In this document: positions 56,161 through 64,000 of the stretch, in pieces
How the letters are laid out: each line of letters starts with the position of its first letter
Position numbering within the stretch: the first letter of the stretch is position 1
NCBI RefSeq assembly: GCF_025961205.1
Contig: NZ_JAOQNH010000001.1
Span: forward strand, 1,822,001-1,886,000
Direction: 5' to 3'
Origin: Azospirillum fermentarium
Lineage (GTDB): Bacteria; Pseudomonadota; Alphaproteobacteria; Azospirillales; Azospirillaceae
DNA: 64,000 nucleotides
Translations under genes and position numbers: made by a program
Notes under the pieces: generated by a model
Seen by the model: the letters and a program-made list of their open reading frames with translations, nothing else
Databases searched by the model: none
What the model was told of the DNA's origin: nothing

Positions 56161-56906
56161 GCATGGCGGCGGTGAGCGCCGATCTGTCGGTGGAGATCCG
56201 CCGCAAAAGCTATCCCGGCACGGTCCTGTTCGACGGGTTCCGCCTGACGCTGCCCGCCGGGGGATTCACGGCGCTGGTGGGGCCGTCGGGGTGCGGCAAG
56301 AGCACGCTTCTCAACATGATCGCCGGGCTGGACCGGGATTTCGACGGGGCGGTGACCCTGCCGGCGGGCCGTGGGGGCGAGCCGGTGCTGGGCTACGTGT
56401 TCCAGAACCCGCGCCTGCTGCCGTGGTACACGGTGGCGGAGAACCTCGCCCTTGTGCTGCGGCACCGTCCGGGGTGGCCGGCGCTGGCCGCCGCGTGGCT
56501 GCGCGACGTGGGGCTGGAGGGGCAGGGCGACACCTATCCCGCCCGCCTGTCGGGGGGCATGGCCCGGCGGGCGGCGCTGGCCCGCGCCTTTGCCGTCGAG
56601 CCCGACCTGTTGCTGATGGACGAGCCGTTCGTGTCGCTGGACGCCCCCACCGCCCGGCGGCTGCGCGCACTCCTGGCCGGCATCCTGCGGGCGCATCCCA
56701 CCACCGTGCTGTTCGTCACCCACGACGTGCGGGAGGCGGTGGCGCTGGCCGACCGCATCCTGTTCCTGTCGCCGTCCCCGGTGCGGGTGCTGCTGGACAT
56801 GCCCGTGGGCCTGAGTGCCGGCGAGCGCGCCGACGAGGACGTGGTGGACCGGCTGTGCCGGGATCTCCAGCGGACCCATGGTGCGCTCCTGGACAGCGGC
56901 GGATGA
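56157..56906 (+). CDS. ABC ATPase (NitT/TauT type)
   Basis: A 249-residue ATPase with Walker A GPSGCGKST, the Q-loop GYVFQNPRLLPWYTVAENL, signature LSGGMARRAALARAF, Walker B LLLMDEPFVSLDAPTARRL and switch VTHDVREAVALADRI. The sequence pattern fits TauB/SsuB/ThiZ-type ATPases. The ATG at 56157 overlaps the permease stop (ATGA), while ATGs at 56148 and 56163 are alternatives. It closes the second ABC system of this locus. Confidence 0.93.
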   Translation: MSMAAVSADLSVEIRRKSYPGTVLFDGFRLTLPAGGFTALVGPSGCGKSTLLNMIAGLDRDFDGAVTLPAGRGGEPVLGYVFQNPRLLPWYTVAENLALVLRHRPGWPALAAAWLRDVGLEGQGDTYPARLSGGMARRAALARAFAVEPDLLLMDEPFVSLDAPTARRLRALLAGILRAHPTTVLFVTHDVREAVALADRILFLSPSPVRVLLDMPVGLSAGERADEDVVDRLCRDLQRTHGALLDSGG

Positions 56907-56999
56907 CGAGATCACTGGACGGGGCGGGGGCGTAACGATAGGCTGCGCGCGCCGTTCCGCTACGAGCCGTTTTCATCACCGAACCGGACTTATCCGCCC

Positions 57000-58109
57000 A
57001 TGCGCCGTCTTCCGTTGCTTGCGCTTGCCGCCATGCTGGCCGCCGCTCCCGCCGTCGCGGCGGACAAGAAAGCACCGCCCAAGAAGGAACCCGAAGCCGC
57101 CAAGCCCGCCGGCGAAATTCCGGCCCAGTCCCAAAAGGGTGTGTGGGGCGGCGGTCCGGTGGTGACCAAGGACGGCGGCTTTTCCTTCTGCAAGGTGGAA
57201 AGCCGGTTCGAACAGGGGCATCTGCTGCTGATCGCCCGCAACCAGCCGGGCGAGATCAACATCGGTCTGGGCATTCCCGGCGCCACCCTGCCGCCGAGCC
57301 AGAAATGGAAGATCACCCTGACCATCGACGGCAAGACCAAGCGGGAGCGGGAGGCGGTGGCCCCCCAGGGCGACCTGCTGGTCATCCCCCAGGGCAAGGA
57401 TGATGACTTCTACACCGCCCTGATGGCCGGCAGCGTCCTGCGCATCCAGTCCGACACCGACAACGTGGCGTTCGAGCTGAAGGGCACCAAGAAGCTGCTG
57501 GGCGACCTGAAGACCTGCGCCGACACGTCGGGCAAGGAAAACAGCCTGCCCCCGCCGCTGCCGCCGCCGCCGCTGCCCTATCCGCAGGCGCTGACCGCCA
57601 TCTTGTCGGCGGCGGGCTTCCGCGATCTGGTCCCGGTCAGCTTCGACGACATCCCCCCCGGCCAGCGGCCCGCCGATTACGCCTGGCGCTTCGGCTCCGT
57701 CATGGGCGGCGTCGAGGAGCGGGAGGTCATCAGCGACAGCTCCCTGGAGGAGTTGAGCCAGGGCTATGCCACGGCGCTGAAGGACAAGTGTGCCGGCCAG
57801 GGCAGCGTCACCATCGGCCAGGAAGAAACCCTGGAGGGCCTGAGCCTGCGCACCGGCAGCGTGGAATGCGTCACCGCCGACCGCAAGATCCACGTGGCGA
57901 TGCTGTTCTATCTGACCAAGAGCAAGCTGTTCACCGTGTTCTTCCACGAAGGCGGAGAGGCGGAACGCGCGGTCGTCGATACGGCCCGCGACAACCTGAC
58001 CAACGTCATCCGCACCCTGGCGAAGACGCCGCCCAAGGCCGACAAGCCCAAGGCCGACGCCAAGCCGGAAGCCAAACCGGAAACCAAGCCCGAGCCGAAG
58101 AAGAACTGA
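57000..58109 (+). CDS. Secreted protein of unknown function
   Basis: A 369-residue protein with a signal peptide (MRRLPLLALAAMLAAAPAVA then AD) and a Lys/Pro-rich segment. A first domain at about residues 45-180 has two Cys (FCKVESRF and LKTCADTSG). After a Pro-rich hinge (PPPLPPPPLPYP) a second domain at about 195-340 has two more (KDKCAGQGSV and GSVECVTADRK). The tail is a charged Lys/Pro/Glu repeat (KADKPKADAKPEAKPETKPE). It is predicted to be periplasmic or exported. I do not recognise the family. It is convergent with the haemagglutinin-caspase gene and shares a terminator with it. Confidence 0.7.
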   Translation: MRRLPLLALAAMLAAAPAVAADKKAPPKKEPEAAKPAGEIPAQSQKGVWGGGPVVTKDGGFSFCKVESRFEQGHLLLIARNQPGEINIGLGIPGATLPPSQKWKITLTIDGKTKREREAVAPQGDLLVIPQGKDDDFYTALMAGSVLRIQSDTDNVAFELKGTKKLLGDLKTCADTSGKENSLPPPLPPPPLPYPQALTAILSAAGFRDLVPVSFDDIPPGQRPADYAWRFGSVMGGVEEREVISDSSLEELSQGYATALKDKCAGQGSVTIGQEETLEGLSLRTGSVECVTADRKIHVAMLFYLTKSKLFTVFFHEGGEAERAVVDTARDNLTNVIRTLAKTPPKADKPKADAKPEAKPETKPEPKKN

Positions 58110-58134
58110 CGGTCCGGGGGGCGTTGAACAGTGC

Positions 58135-58172
58135 GGGGCCGGCGGTCAATGGACCGCCGGCCCCGTCTGTTT
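58135..58172. terminator. Bidirectional terminator containing a stop codon in its hairpin
   Basis: A perfect 13-bp stem (58135-58147 with 58152-58164) closes the loop AATG and is followed on the + strand by GTCTGTTT. It lies 25 bases after the secreted-protein stop. The TGA stop of the convergent haemagglutinin-caspase gene (58148-58146) is within the hairpin, at the left stem edge. Confidence 0.8.
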
Positions 58173-61100
58173 CGGCTGGATCTTGCTCTGCCGGTTCAGC
58201 TCCAGCAGGTAATCGCCGCCCTGATCATAGCCGGCGGTGCGGACCACGCCGTACTGCGGGGTCTGCGGCACCTCCCGCGTCACGTCCTCGCGCACCTGAA
58301 GGAACAGGTTGTAGCCCTCGGCGTCGGACGGCAGACCGCCGATGCGGGTCAGCAGGGCGGCGGCAAAGGGTGAATTCACCTCTCCGTCCGCCACCGGCTC
58401 GTCGCCGCCCGACGACATGGCCATCACCGAACGGCGCTGGCGCAGCTCGTCCCGCGTCAGGGCCTTCAGCGCCGCGGCATCGACCTTCTGTTCCTTGGTG
58501 AAGGAGCCGGAATAGCAACTGTCCGACACCAGCATCACGTGCTTGGCCGGCATGCGGCTGAGGAAGCGGGCGATGTCGTTGTTGGACAGCCAGTTGCGCG
58601 CGCTGTCGGTGCCGGCGTCGGCGGGCAGCCAATAGCCGGTGCCGGTCTCGGTGATCTCGTAGCCGTGGCCGGCATAATAGACCACCACCTTGTCCTGTTC
58701 GTTGACCTCGCGCCCCAGGGCGCGCAGGGCGGCGGCGATCTCCATCTTGCCGGGGTTGCGCAGGACGCGGGTTTCATAGCCCAGGGTCTCGCTCAGCGCC
58801 CGGCCCACGGCGGCCACGTCGGCGGGCGGGGTGCCCAGCGTGGGAATGCCGGGGTTGGCATAGGTATCCACCGCGATCATCAGCGCGATGCGGCGCGGCT
58901 TGACCGGGGCCGGTTCGGCACCGGTGGCGGCGGTATCGGCGGCGATGGTGATGACCTGTTCGGTCTTCTGCCCCTTGTCATCGACGATGGTCAGGGTGGC
59001 CTGGGTCTCGCCGGGATCGACGGGAATGCTGGTGCGGAACTGGCCGTTCTCGTCGATGAAGACCCAGCGGCCGTTGACCCGCGCCTCGGCCACGCCCTCG
59101 CTTCCCTCCACGATGCCGCGCAGGGTGACGCCGGTCCCGCGGGTGCGACCGGCGGAAAACCGCGCGATCCGCGGCGGAGCCGCCGGCCCGTCGGCCCGGC
59201 GGAACAGGTCATAGGCGGCGGGGTCGCGGATCAGCTCGCTCAGCGCGCCGCTGAACGTCTGGGTCCGCTGTTCCCGCTCCACCCGCTGGGTCATGACCAG
59301 ATAGGTGCGGGCGGTGTCGGCGTCGGCCCCGGCGTCCTTCAGCGCCTTCTTGACCTCGGCATAGGCCGGCTGTCCGGTGGCGGCGACGGTTTCCAGGGCG
59401 GCGCCCACCCGCCGGGCCACCGGGTCGGGGCTGGCCTTCAGCCCGCTGACGATGGCGGCGGCGGGGACGTTCTGGAACACCGCCTTCTGCTCCTCCACCG
59501 TCAGGCGCCCGGCGGCGACGGTCTGGACGGCGGCGGCGAGGTTTCCGTTCGCGGCGGCCTGGGCCACTGTGGCGGCGGCGGCCTGCACGCGGGGAGCGGC
59601 CAGAACCTCGGGACCGGGCTGGGCCAGGGTCGCCCCCTCCCGCCGGGCGGCGGTGGCGGCGGTGGTGAACACCGCCGTGCCCCCCGACGCCAGGGCAACC
59701 GATGCCGGGGTGTTGTGCGGCGGCCCTTGGAACGGGGCTTGAGCAACCGGGACGGGCGAGTGGGGCGGACCGAGCGGCGGGGCGGGGGGCTGAACCGGGG
59801 GCGGGGCACCCTGGACGGTGTGCAGCACCCGCTCCACCGCCGTGCTCAGGGTGCCCGGAACGGTGGTGGTGGTGGTGCCGGCCGTCACCGGCGGCGGCGG
59901 GGGAGCCGGCGGATGGGTGGCGACCGGCGGATCGGGTGTGGGCGGAGACACCGGCGGCTGGGTGACGGGCGGCTGGGTGACCGGGGGTTGTGTGACGGGC
60001 GGATCGGTCACGGGCGGGTCCGTGACCGGCGGCTGTGTGACCGGCGGATCGGTTGTGGGCGGAGACACCGGGGGCTGGGGCGGCGGCGGCGGAGGGGGCG
60101 GCGGCGGGACGGGCGGCGACGGGGTGTTGGCGAACAGGAACTGGTTGCCCGGCGCGGTGATGGAGGACGGCGGGTCGCCGGTCCACGTCCGGCCATAGAG
60201 CGTGCCGCCGCTCAGGCCCCCGGTGGTGATCTGCGTGTCATCGGCGGAATAGATCAGCCACCGCCCGGTGCCCAGCGTGAACACCCCCGCCCCGGCGCCG
60301 TTGCGGAACGCACCTGCGGCGGACAGGGCGATCGAGCCCGTGCCCGACACCGCCATGGCGGTGGCCCCGTTCAGGGTCAGATCGCCCGCGGTGCGGATGC
60401 TGATGTCACCGTTGAGGGTATCCGTGCCGATGGCCCCGTCCACCAGCAGCCCCGTGCCGGCGTTCTCGAACCGGAAGGCGCCGCCACGGGTGATGGCGCC
60501 CAGCCGGGACACCGTGTTCGATGCCCCGCTGCCGGCCAGCAGGATGTCGCCGCCCGCCGCGATGGTCAGTTGCCCCACACCGGTCAGGGCCGCCGTCTGC
60601 TCCAGCGTGCCGCCGGTGGTCAGGGAAAGCGTGGTGCCGTTGACGGTCAGCCCCGCGGTGCCGCCGACGGTGCCGATCATCAGCCCGTCGCTGTCCCGGT
60701 AGGTGACGGTGCCGGTGTTGCCGGCCAGGGTCAGCACGTTGTTGCCGGCGTCGGTCAGGGTATGGGTGCCGCCGCCGCCTAGCAGCCGCAGGGCCGCCGC
60801 CCGGATGGCCGCGCTCTGGGTGGCGGTGCCCGAGGTTTCCAGCGTCAGGGTGTTCAGCCCGGTATCGAGGGTGCCGCCGATGGCGATGCCGCCGCCGGGG
60901 CTGCGCAGGTGCAGGGTGTCGGAAAAGGTCAGGGCGCCGCCGGTGGTGATGGCGCCGGTCCCATCCGCCCGCCCAATGGTGATGGCGGAAAACCCGTCCT
61001 TCAGCACCGCCAGCGAGGCGGATGTCAGCGACAGCGATCCCGCCCCGGACCCCAGCCCGATGGTGGTGGAGGCGGTGAGCGGAGCGATGGTCAGGGTGCC

Positions 61101-64000
61101 GCCGCTCTGGATCTCCGGCGAGCCGGTGCGGGCCAGCACCATGGAATCCGCCGTCAGGGTGATGTCGGCACTGGCCGTGCCGGTCAGCGCGCCCTTGCCG
61201 ATCCTGGTGCTTCCCGACAGGGTGAGGCCGGTGGCCCCCGGCCCGGTGCCGGCGGTGCCGGTCAGGGTGATGGCGCCGGTCAGCGACTGGACCTTCGGGC
61301 TGCCGGCCCCGGTGTTTTCCGTGCCGATGCCGGCGACATTGCTGTCGGACGAGGTTCCGGCGGTGCCGCTCAGGGAGATGGCGCCGCCGCCCGTGGCCTG
61401 GACCGTGGCGTTGCCCAGCAGCCGCAGCCCCCAGGCGGAAGTGGAATTGCCGGTGGATGCCGTGCCGGTGATGGAGATGGCGGTGCCCGACGGGGCGGCG
61501 GAGGTGAGCGTCAGCGTGCCGCTCTGGGCGTCGATCAGCACGCCGCTCTGGGTGCCCGCCCCCGACCGCGCCACCCCGTCCAGCAGGATGGCGCCGGTGC
61601 CGGCGTTCAGCGCCGTGGTGCCGGTCAGGGCGATGCCGTGGCTGTTGGTCAGGCCCGTATAGCCCGTGCCGCGCAGGGTGATGGCGCCGCCGCCGGTCAG
61701 GATGGTGCTGCCGGCGATGCCGATGCCGGCGGGGTTGGTGGCGGTGCCGACCGCCGGGCCGGTGGGGGTGTCGCCGCTGGACGGCACCCCGCCGCCCATG
61801 GTCAGCGCCCCGCCGTTGGTGGTGATGGCGGCGCTGGTCAGCACAACCGCCCCGGCGCCGCTGCGTGCGGCGTTCAGCACCACCGCGCGGTTCTGGGTGG
61901 TGATGCTGCTGCCGGACTGAAGCGTGACGGAATCCCCGGCCTGCAGCGTGATGGTCCCGGCCTCGGTCCCCGATCCGGTGGACAGGGCACCGCTGACCAG
62001 GATCTTCCCCGACGGGTCGCCGTTGCCGATGGTGACGGCATCCTTGAACGCCGCCGTGGCGACCGTGATGGTCCCCGACCCGTCGGCCCGCCCGATGTGG
62101 ATCATGGAGAACCCGTCCTGCAGCGCCGCCAGGGTGGCGGCGGTCAGCGGGAAGCTGCCGGTGCTGCCCCCCACCGTGACCGATGCCGACAGATCGGCGG
62201 GGCGCAGGGTCAGGTCGCCATGGCCCTGCACCGATGCCGTGCTGTCCAGGGTCAGTTCGTCGGCTTCCAGGGTGATGGCGCCGGTGGCCGCCGCCCCGCC
62301 GATCTGGGCGGTGCTGTCGGCCCAGATGCCGCGCAGGCTGGTGTTGGGGTTGATGCCGCGCAGGCTGATGGGGGCCGTGCCGGACGACAGGATGTGGGCG
62401 CCGCTGGCGATCTGGATGCCGTAATCGCTGAACAGGCCCCCGGTGTTGCTGCCCCCCGATCCGTCCAGGCTGATGGCGCCGCTGGTGGATTGCACGGTGG
62501 TGCCGCTGCCCACCACGATGCCGGTGTTGCCGGTCCCGTTGGCATGGCTCCCGCGGCCGATCAGGGTGATGGCCCCGCTGGTGGTGGTGATGGTGGTGCC
62601 GGACGTCTCGATCCCGCGGTTGGAGCCGTTGGCGCCGTCGCTGCCGCCGTCGCCCGCGATGCGGATGGCCCCGGCCCCGGTGGTGATGGTGGCCCCGCTG
62701 AGAGAGACGCCGCGGTTCGCTTCCCCCGTGATCGACCCCAGCCCGATGGCGGCGGTGGTGGCCGGGTTCAGCCCGCCGCCGATGGTCAGGCTGCCGCCGT
62801 TGGTGTCGATGGTGGCGCCGCTGATGCGCACCCGTCCCGGTGCCGTGTCGTTTTCCGCGTGCGCGTTCAGCACCAGGCCGAGCGTCCCGGCGGTGGAGGT
62901 GATGTCGGCGTTGACGATCACGTCCCGGCTGGCCTTCAGCGTCAGGGTGGAATTGCCGCCCGACGTCTTGGTGATGGCATCGCTGACGGTGATGGTGCCG
63001 GTGCCGCCGCTGCCGGCGCTGGTGGTGATCTCCACGCTGCTGTTGGCCGCCAGCGCGTCGGCGATCACGCTGGGGTGGATGACCGAGACCGAGCCGGTGG
63101 GGGCATGGGTGCCGCCGATGGGCGTGGTGCTGCCGCCGGTGGAGATGGTGATGTCCGCCGGGTCCAGCAGCCACACCCCCGCCGCGCCGTTCACGGCCCC
63201 GGTGCGCACCATGCCGGTGGCGGCCAGCGTCTGCCTGCCCGAAGTTTCGACGAAGCCGCCGTCGCCGCCCCGCGGCCCGCCGGTGGCGGTGATGGTGCCG
63301 GCAAAGGCGGTGGCACGGTCGGCCCATACCACCACCGACCCGCCGCGCCCGGCATCGGTGGCGTCGGCGGCCAGCGTGGCGCCGGATTCCACCACGGTGG
63401 TCTCGGCGGTGGGAATCGGTTTGCGCGCCGGGCGGATATGATAGCCGGCCAGGGTGGCGGCGTCGGCGGTCCCGCCCATGGCATCGCCGCCCACCCGGAT
63501 CGGACCGCCGCCCGCGGGGCCGGTGGTGTCGATGCGGGCACCGGTGCGCACGGCCACGGCCCTGCCGGTCACGGTGACGGCCCCGCCGGTCTCACCTGCC
63601 GCACGGCCCGCGGCGTCCAGGGTGCCCGACACCTCCACCGTGCCGTCGTCGCCCGACAGCACGATCTCTCCGTTTTCTTCGCGTACCGAGCGGGCCTGGA
63701 CGTGGCCGCTCATGTCGATCACCCTGTCCACGATGCCGCGGGCCGACGCCGCCGACAGCCGGACCCGTCCGGCGTCGGCGAAGATTTTGCCGGAATTCTC
63801 CACCAGCGCCTTGGCCGGCTTGCCCCCGTGACCCACCGGCTGGGCGTCGGTCTTGGCGTCCACCGCCAGATTGATCTTCTGATCGCCGTAGAGATCCACG
63901 ACGAAGGCGCGGCCCGACGCCAGTTCCACCGATCCCAGCCGGGCGTCGATCGTGCCGCGGTTCGCCACGCCGGGGGCGACGAAGGCGGCCAGCCCGGCGT
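58146..64000 (-). CDS. Filamentous haemagglutinin-like protein with C-terminal caspase-like domain (5' end missing)
   Basis: At least 1950 residues, with the start beyond the right edge. The N-terminal part seen is TpsA/filamentous-haemagglutinin-like (GLAAFVAPGVANRGTIDARL, then GAAGVWLLDPADITIS), followed by more than 1000 residues of Ser/Thr/Gly-rich beta-helix repeats. A Pro/Thr/Val repeat linker (units like PPVTQPPVTDPP) lies at about 59930-60110. The C-terminus is a caspase/peptidase C14 fold with the dyad His in YYAGHGYEI (codon 58665-58667) and Cys in SDSCYSGSF (codon 58515-58517). It is presumably secreted by a TpsB partner not in the window. The fusion of adhesin and protease is the unusual part. 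Confidence 0.88.
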   Translation of the reverse strand, partial: AGLAAFVAPGVANRGTIDARLGSVELASGRAFVVDLYGDQKINLAVDAKTDAQPVGHGGKPAKALVENSGKIFADAGRVRLSAASARGIVDRVIDMSGHVQARSVREENGEIVLSGDDGTVEVSGTLDAAGRAAGETGGAVTVTGRAVAVRTGARIDTTGPAGGGPIRVGGDAMGGTADAATLAGYHIRPARKPIPTAETTVVESGATLAADATDAGRGGSVVVWADRATAFAGTITATGGPRGGDGGFVETSGRQTLAATGMVRTGAVNGAAGVWLLDPADITISTGGSTTPIGGTHAPTGSVSVIHPSVIADALAANSSVEITTSAGSGGTGTITVSDAITKTSGGNSTLTLKASRDVIVNADITSTAGTLGLVLNAHAENDTAPGRVRISGATIDTNGGSLTIGGGLNPATTAAIGLGSITGEANRGVSLSGATITTGAGAIRIAGDGGSDGANGSNRGIETSGTTITTTSGAITLIGRGSHANGTGNTGIVVGSGTTVQSTSGAISLDGSGGSNTGGLFSDYGIQIASGAHILSSGTAPISLRGINPNTSLRGIWADSTAQIGGAAATGAITLEADELTLDSTASVQGHGDLTLRPADLSASVTVGGSTGSFPLTAATLAALQDGFSMIHIGRADGSGTITVATAAFKDAVTIGNGDPSGKILVSGALSTGSGTEAGTITLQAGDSVTLQSGSSITTQNRAVVLNAARSGAGAVVLTSAAITTNGGALTMGGGVPSSGDTPTGPAVGTATNPAGIGIAGSTILTGGGAITLRGTGYTGLTNSHGIALTGTTALNAGTGAILLDGVARSGAGTQSGVLIDAQSGTLTLTSAAPSGTAISITGTASTGNSTSAWGLRLLGNATVQATGGGAISLSGTAGTSSDSNVAGIGTENTGAGSPKVQSLTGAITLTGTAGTGPGATGLTLSGSTRIGKGALTGTASADITLTADSMVLARTGSPEIQSGGTLTIAPLTASTTIGLGSGAGSLSLTSASLAVLKDGFSAITIGRADGTGAITTGGALTFSDTLHLRSPGGGIAIGGTLDTGLNTLTLETSGTATQSAAIRAAALRLLGGGGTHTLTDAGNNVLTLAGNTGTVTYRDSDGLMIGTVGGTAGLTVNGTTLSLTTGGTLEQTAALTGVGQLTIAAGGDILLAGSGASNTVSRLGAITRGGAFRFENAGTGLLVDGAIGTDTLNGDISIRTAGDLTLNGATAMAVSGTGSIALSAAGAFRNGAGAGVFTLGTGRWLIYSADDTQITTGGLSGGTLYGRTWTGDPPSSITAPGNQFLFANTPSPPVPPPPPPPPPPQPPVSPPTTDPPVTQPPVTDPPVTDPPVTQPPVTQPPVTQPPVSPPTPDPPVATHPPAPPPPPVTAGTTTTTVPGTLSTAVERVLHTVQGAPPPVQPPAPPLGPPHSPVPVAQAPFQGPPHNTPASVALASGGTAVFTTAATAARREGATLAQPGPEVLAAPRVQAAAATVAQAAANGNLAAAVQTVAAGRLTVEEQKAVFQNVPAAAIVSGLKASPDPVARRVGAALETVAATGQPAYAEVKKALKDAGADADTARTYLVMTQRVEREQRTQTFSGALSELIRDPAAYDLFRRADGPAAPPRIARFSAGRTRGTGVTLRGIVEGSEGVAEARVNGRWVFIDENGQFRTSIPVDPGETQATLTIVDDKGQKTEQVITIAADTAATGAEPAPVKPRRIALMIAVDTYANPGIPTLGTPPADVAAVGRALSETLGYETRVLRNPGKMEIAAALRALGREVNEQDKVVVYYAGHGYEITETGTGYWLPADAGTDSARNWLSNNDIARFLSRMPAKHVMLVSDSCYSGSFTKEQKVDAAALKALTRDELRQRRSVMAMSSGGDEPVADGEVNSPFAAALLTRIGGLPSDAEGYNLFLQVREDVTREVPQTPQYGVVRTAGYDQGGDYLLELNRQSKIQPKQTGPAVH

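Noticed and set aside
54425..56906. Definite naming of the second importer as ThiYXZ
   Set aside because: NMT1-like binding proteins also serve sulfonates and other ligands. Only the upstream TPP riboswitch hints at thiamine, and it is 6 kb away with an IS element between.
58146..64000. Possible CRISPR-like array from regular repeats
   Set aside because: The repeats are coding, degenerate and without uniform spacers. They reflect beta-helix and Pro-rich protein repeats.

Overview
This window is high-GC (roughly two thirds G+C) chromosomal DNA from an alphaproteobacterium. It is most likely a member of the Rhodospirillales close to Azospirillum. That placement is an inference from gene content: a circularly permuted two-piece tmRNA, the alpha-type SspB adaptor, COQ9, PhaR-type polyhydroxybutyrate control, protoglobin-coupled chemoreceptors carrying PilZ domains, and a dense two-component and c-di-GMP signalling repertoire. 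No rRNA, tRNA, prophage or CRISPR array was seen. One IS110-family insertion sequence is present.

Layout. 0-2.4 kb: electron transfer flavoprotein (etfB, etfA), a strong terminator and a DUF454 membrane protein. 2.4-9.3 kb: signalling cluster with a stand-alone receiver, a diguanylate cyclase with Hpt and two receiver domains, and a 1310-residue hybrid histidine kinase. 9.5-15.3 kb: a glutathionylspermidine-synthase-like protein, then polyhydroxybutyrate genes (phaR, a PhaE-like small protein overlapping phaC, phaA, phaB) and a terminator. 15.3-19.4 kb: an MFS transporter with its LysR regulator, a Nudix hydrolase and an EAL phosphodiesterase. 19.5-24.9 kb: housekeeping genes for translation quality control and cofactors (ychF, rpsU, def, COQ9, TfoX-N, sspB next to ssrA, thyX). 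25.0-30.7 kb: an ABC importer of the TrpX/PF04392 type, an exported chorismate-mutase-like protein, oxyR and a LysE-type exporter.

30.9-41.2 kb is a nucleoside uptake and catabolism locus. A BMP-type binding protein, a double ATPase and two permeases import nucleosides. Cytidine deaminase, purine nucleoside phosphorylase, deoxyribose-phosphate aldolase and thymidine phosphorylase then break them down. An unrecognised gene and a 161-bp REP-doublet-like element sit between the ATPase and permease genes.

41.2-48.0 kb carries a polytopic membrane protein and two globin-coupled chemoreceptor-like sensors with PilZ domains, separated by an XRE-type regulator and an AT-rich control region. At 48.2 kb a TPP riboswitch precedes two consecutive ABC transport systems (48.4-56.9 kb). 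The first is a branched-chain-amino-acid-type system with a fused LivM-LivG, now interrupted by the IS110 element just before its LivF gene. The second is a NitT/TauT-type system. Together they are probably for thiamine or a precursor. The window ends with a secreted protein of unknown function and, convergent to it, the C-terminal 1950 or so residues of a giant filamentous-haemagglutinin-like protein that ends in a caspase-like protease domain. That gene runs off the right edge.

The points most worth a second look are the TPP-controlled double transporter, the IS110 element with its candidate bridge-RNA region, the 266-bp overlap of two apparently genuine PHA genes, the ssrA-sspB pairing, the paired globin/PilZ sensors, and the haemagglutinin-caspase fusion.
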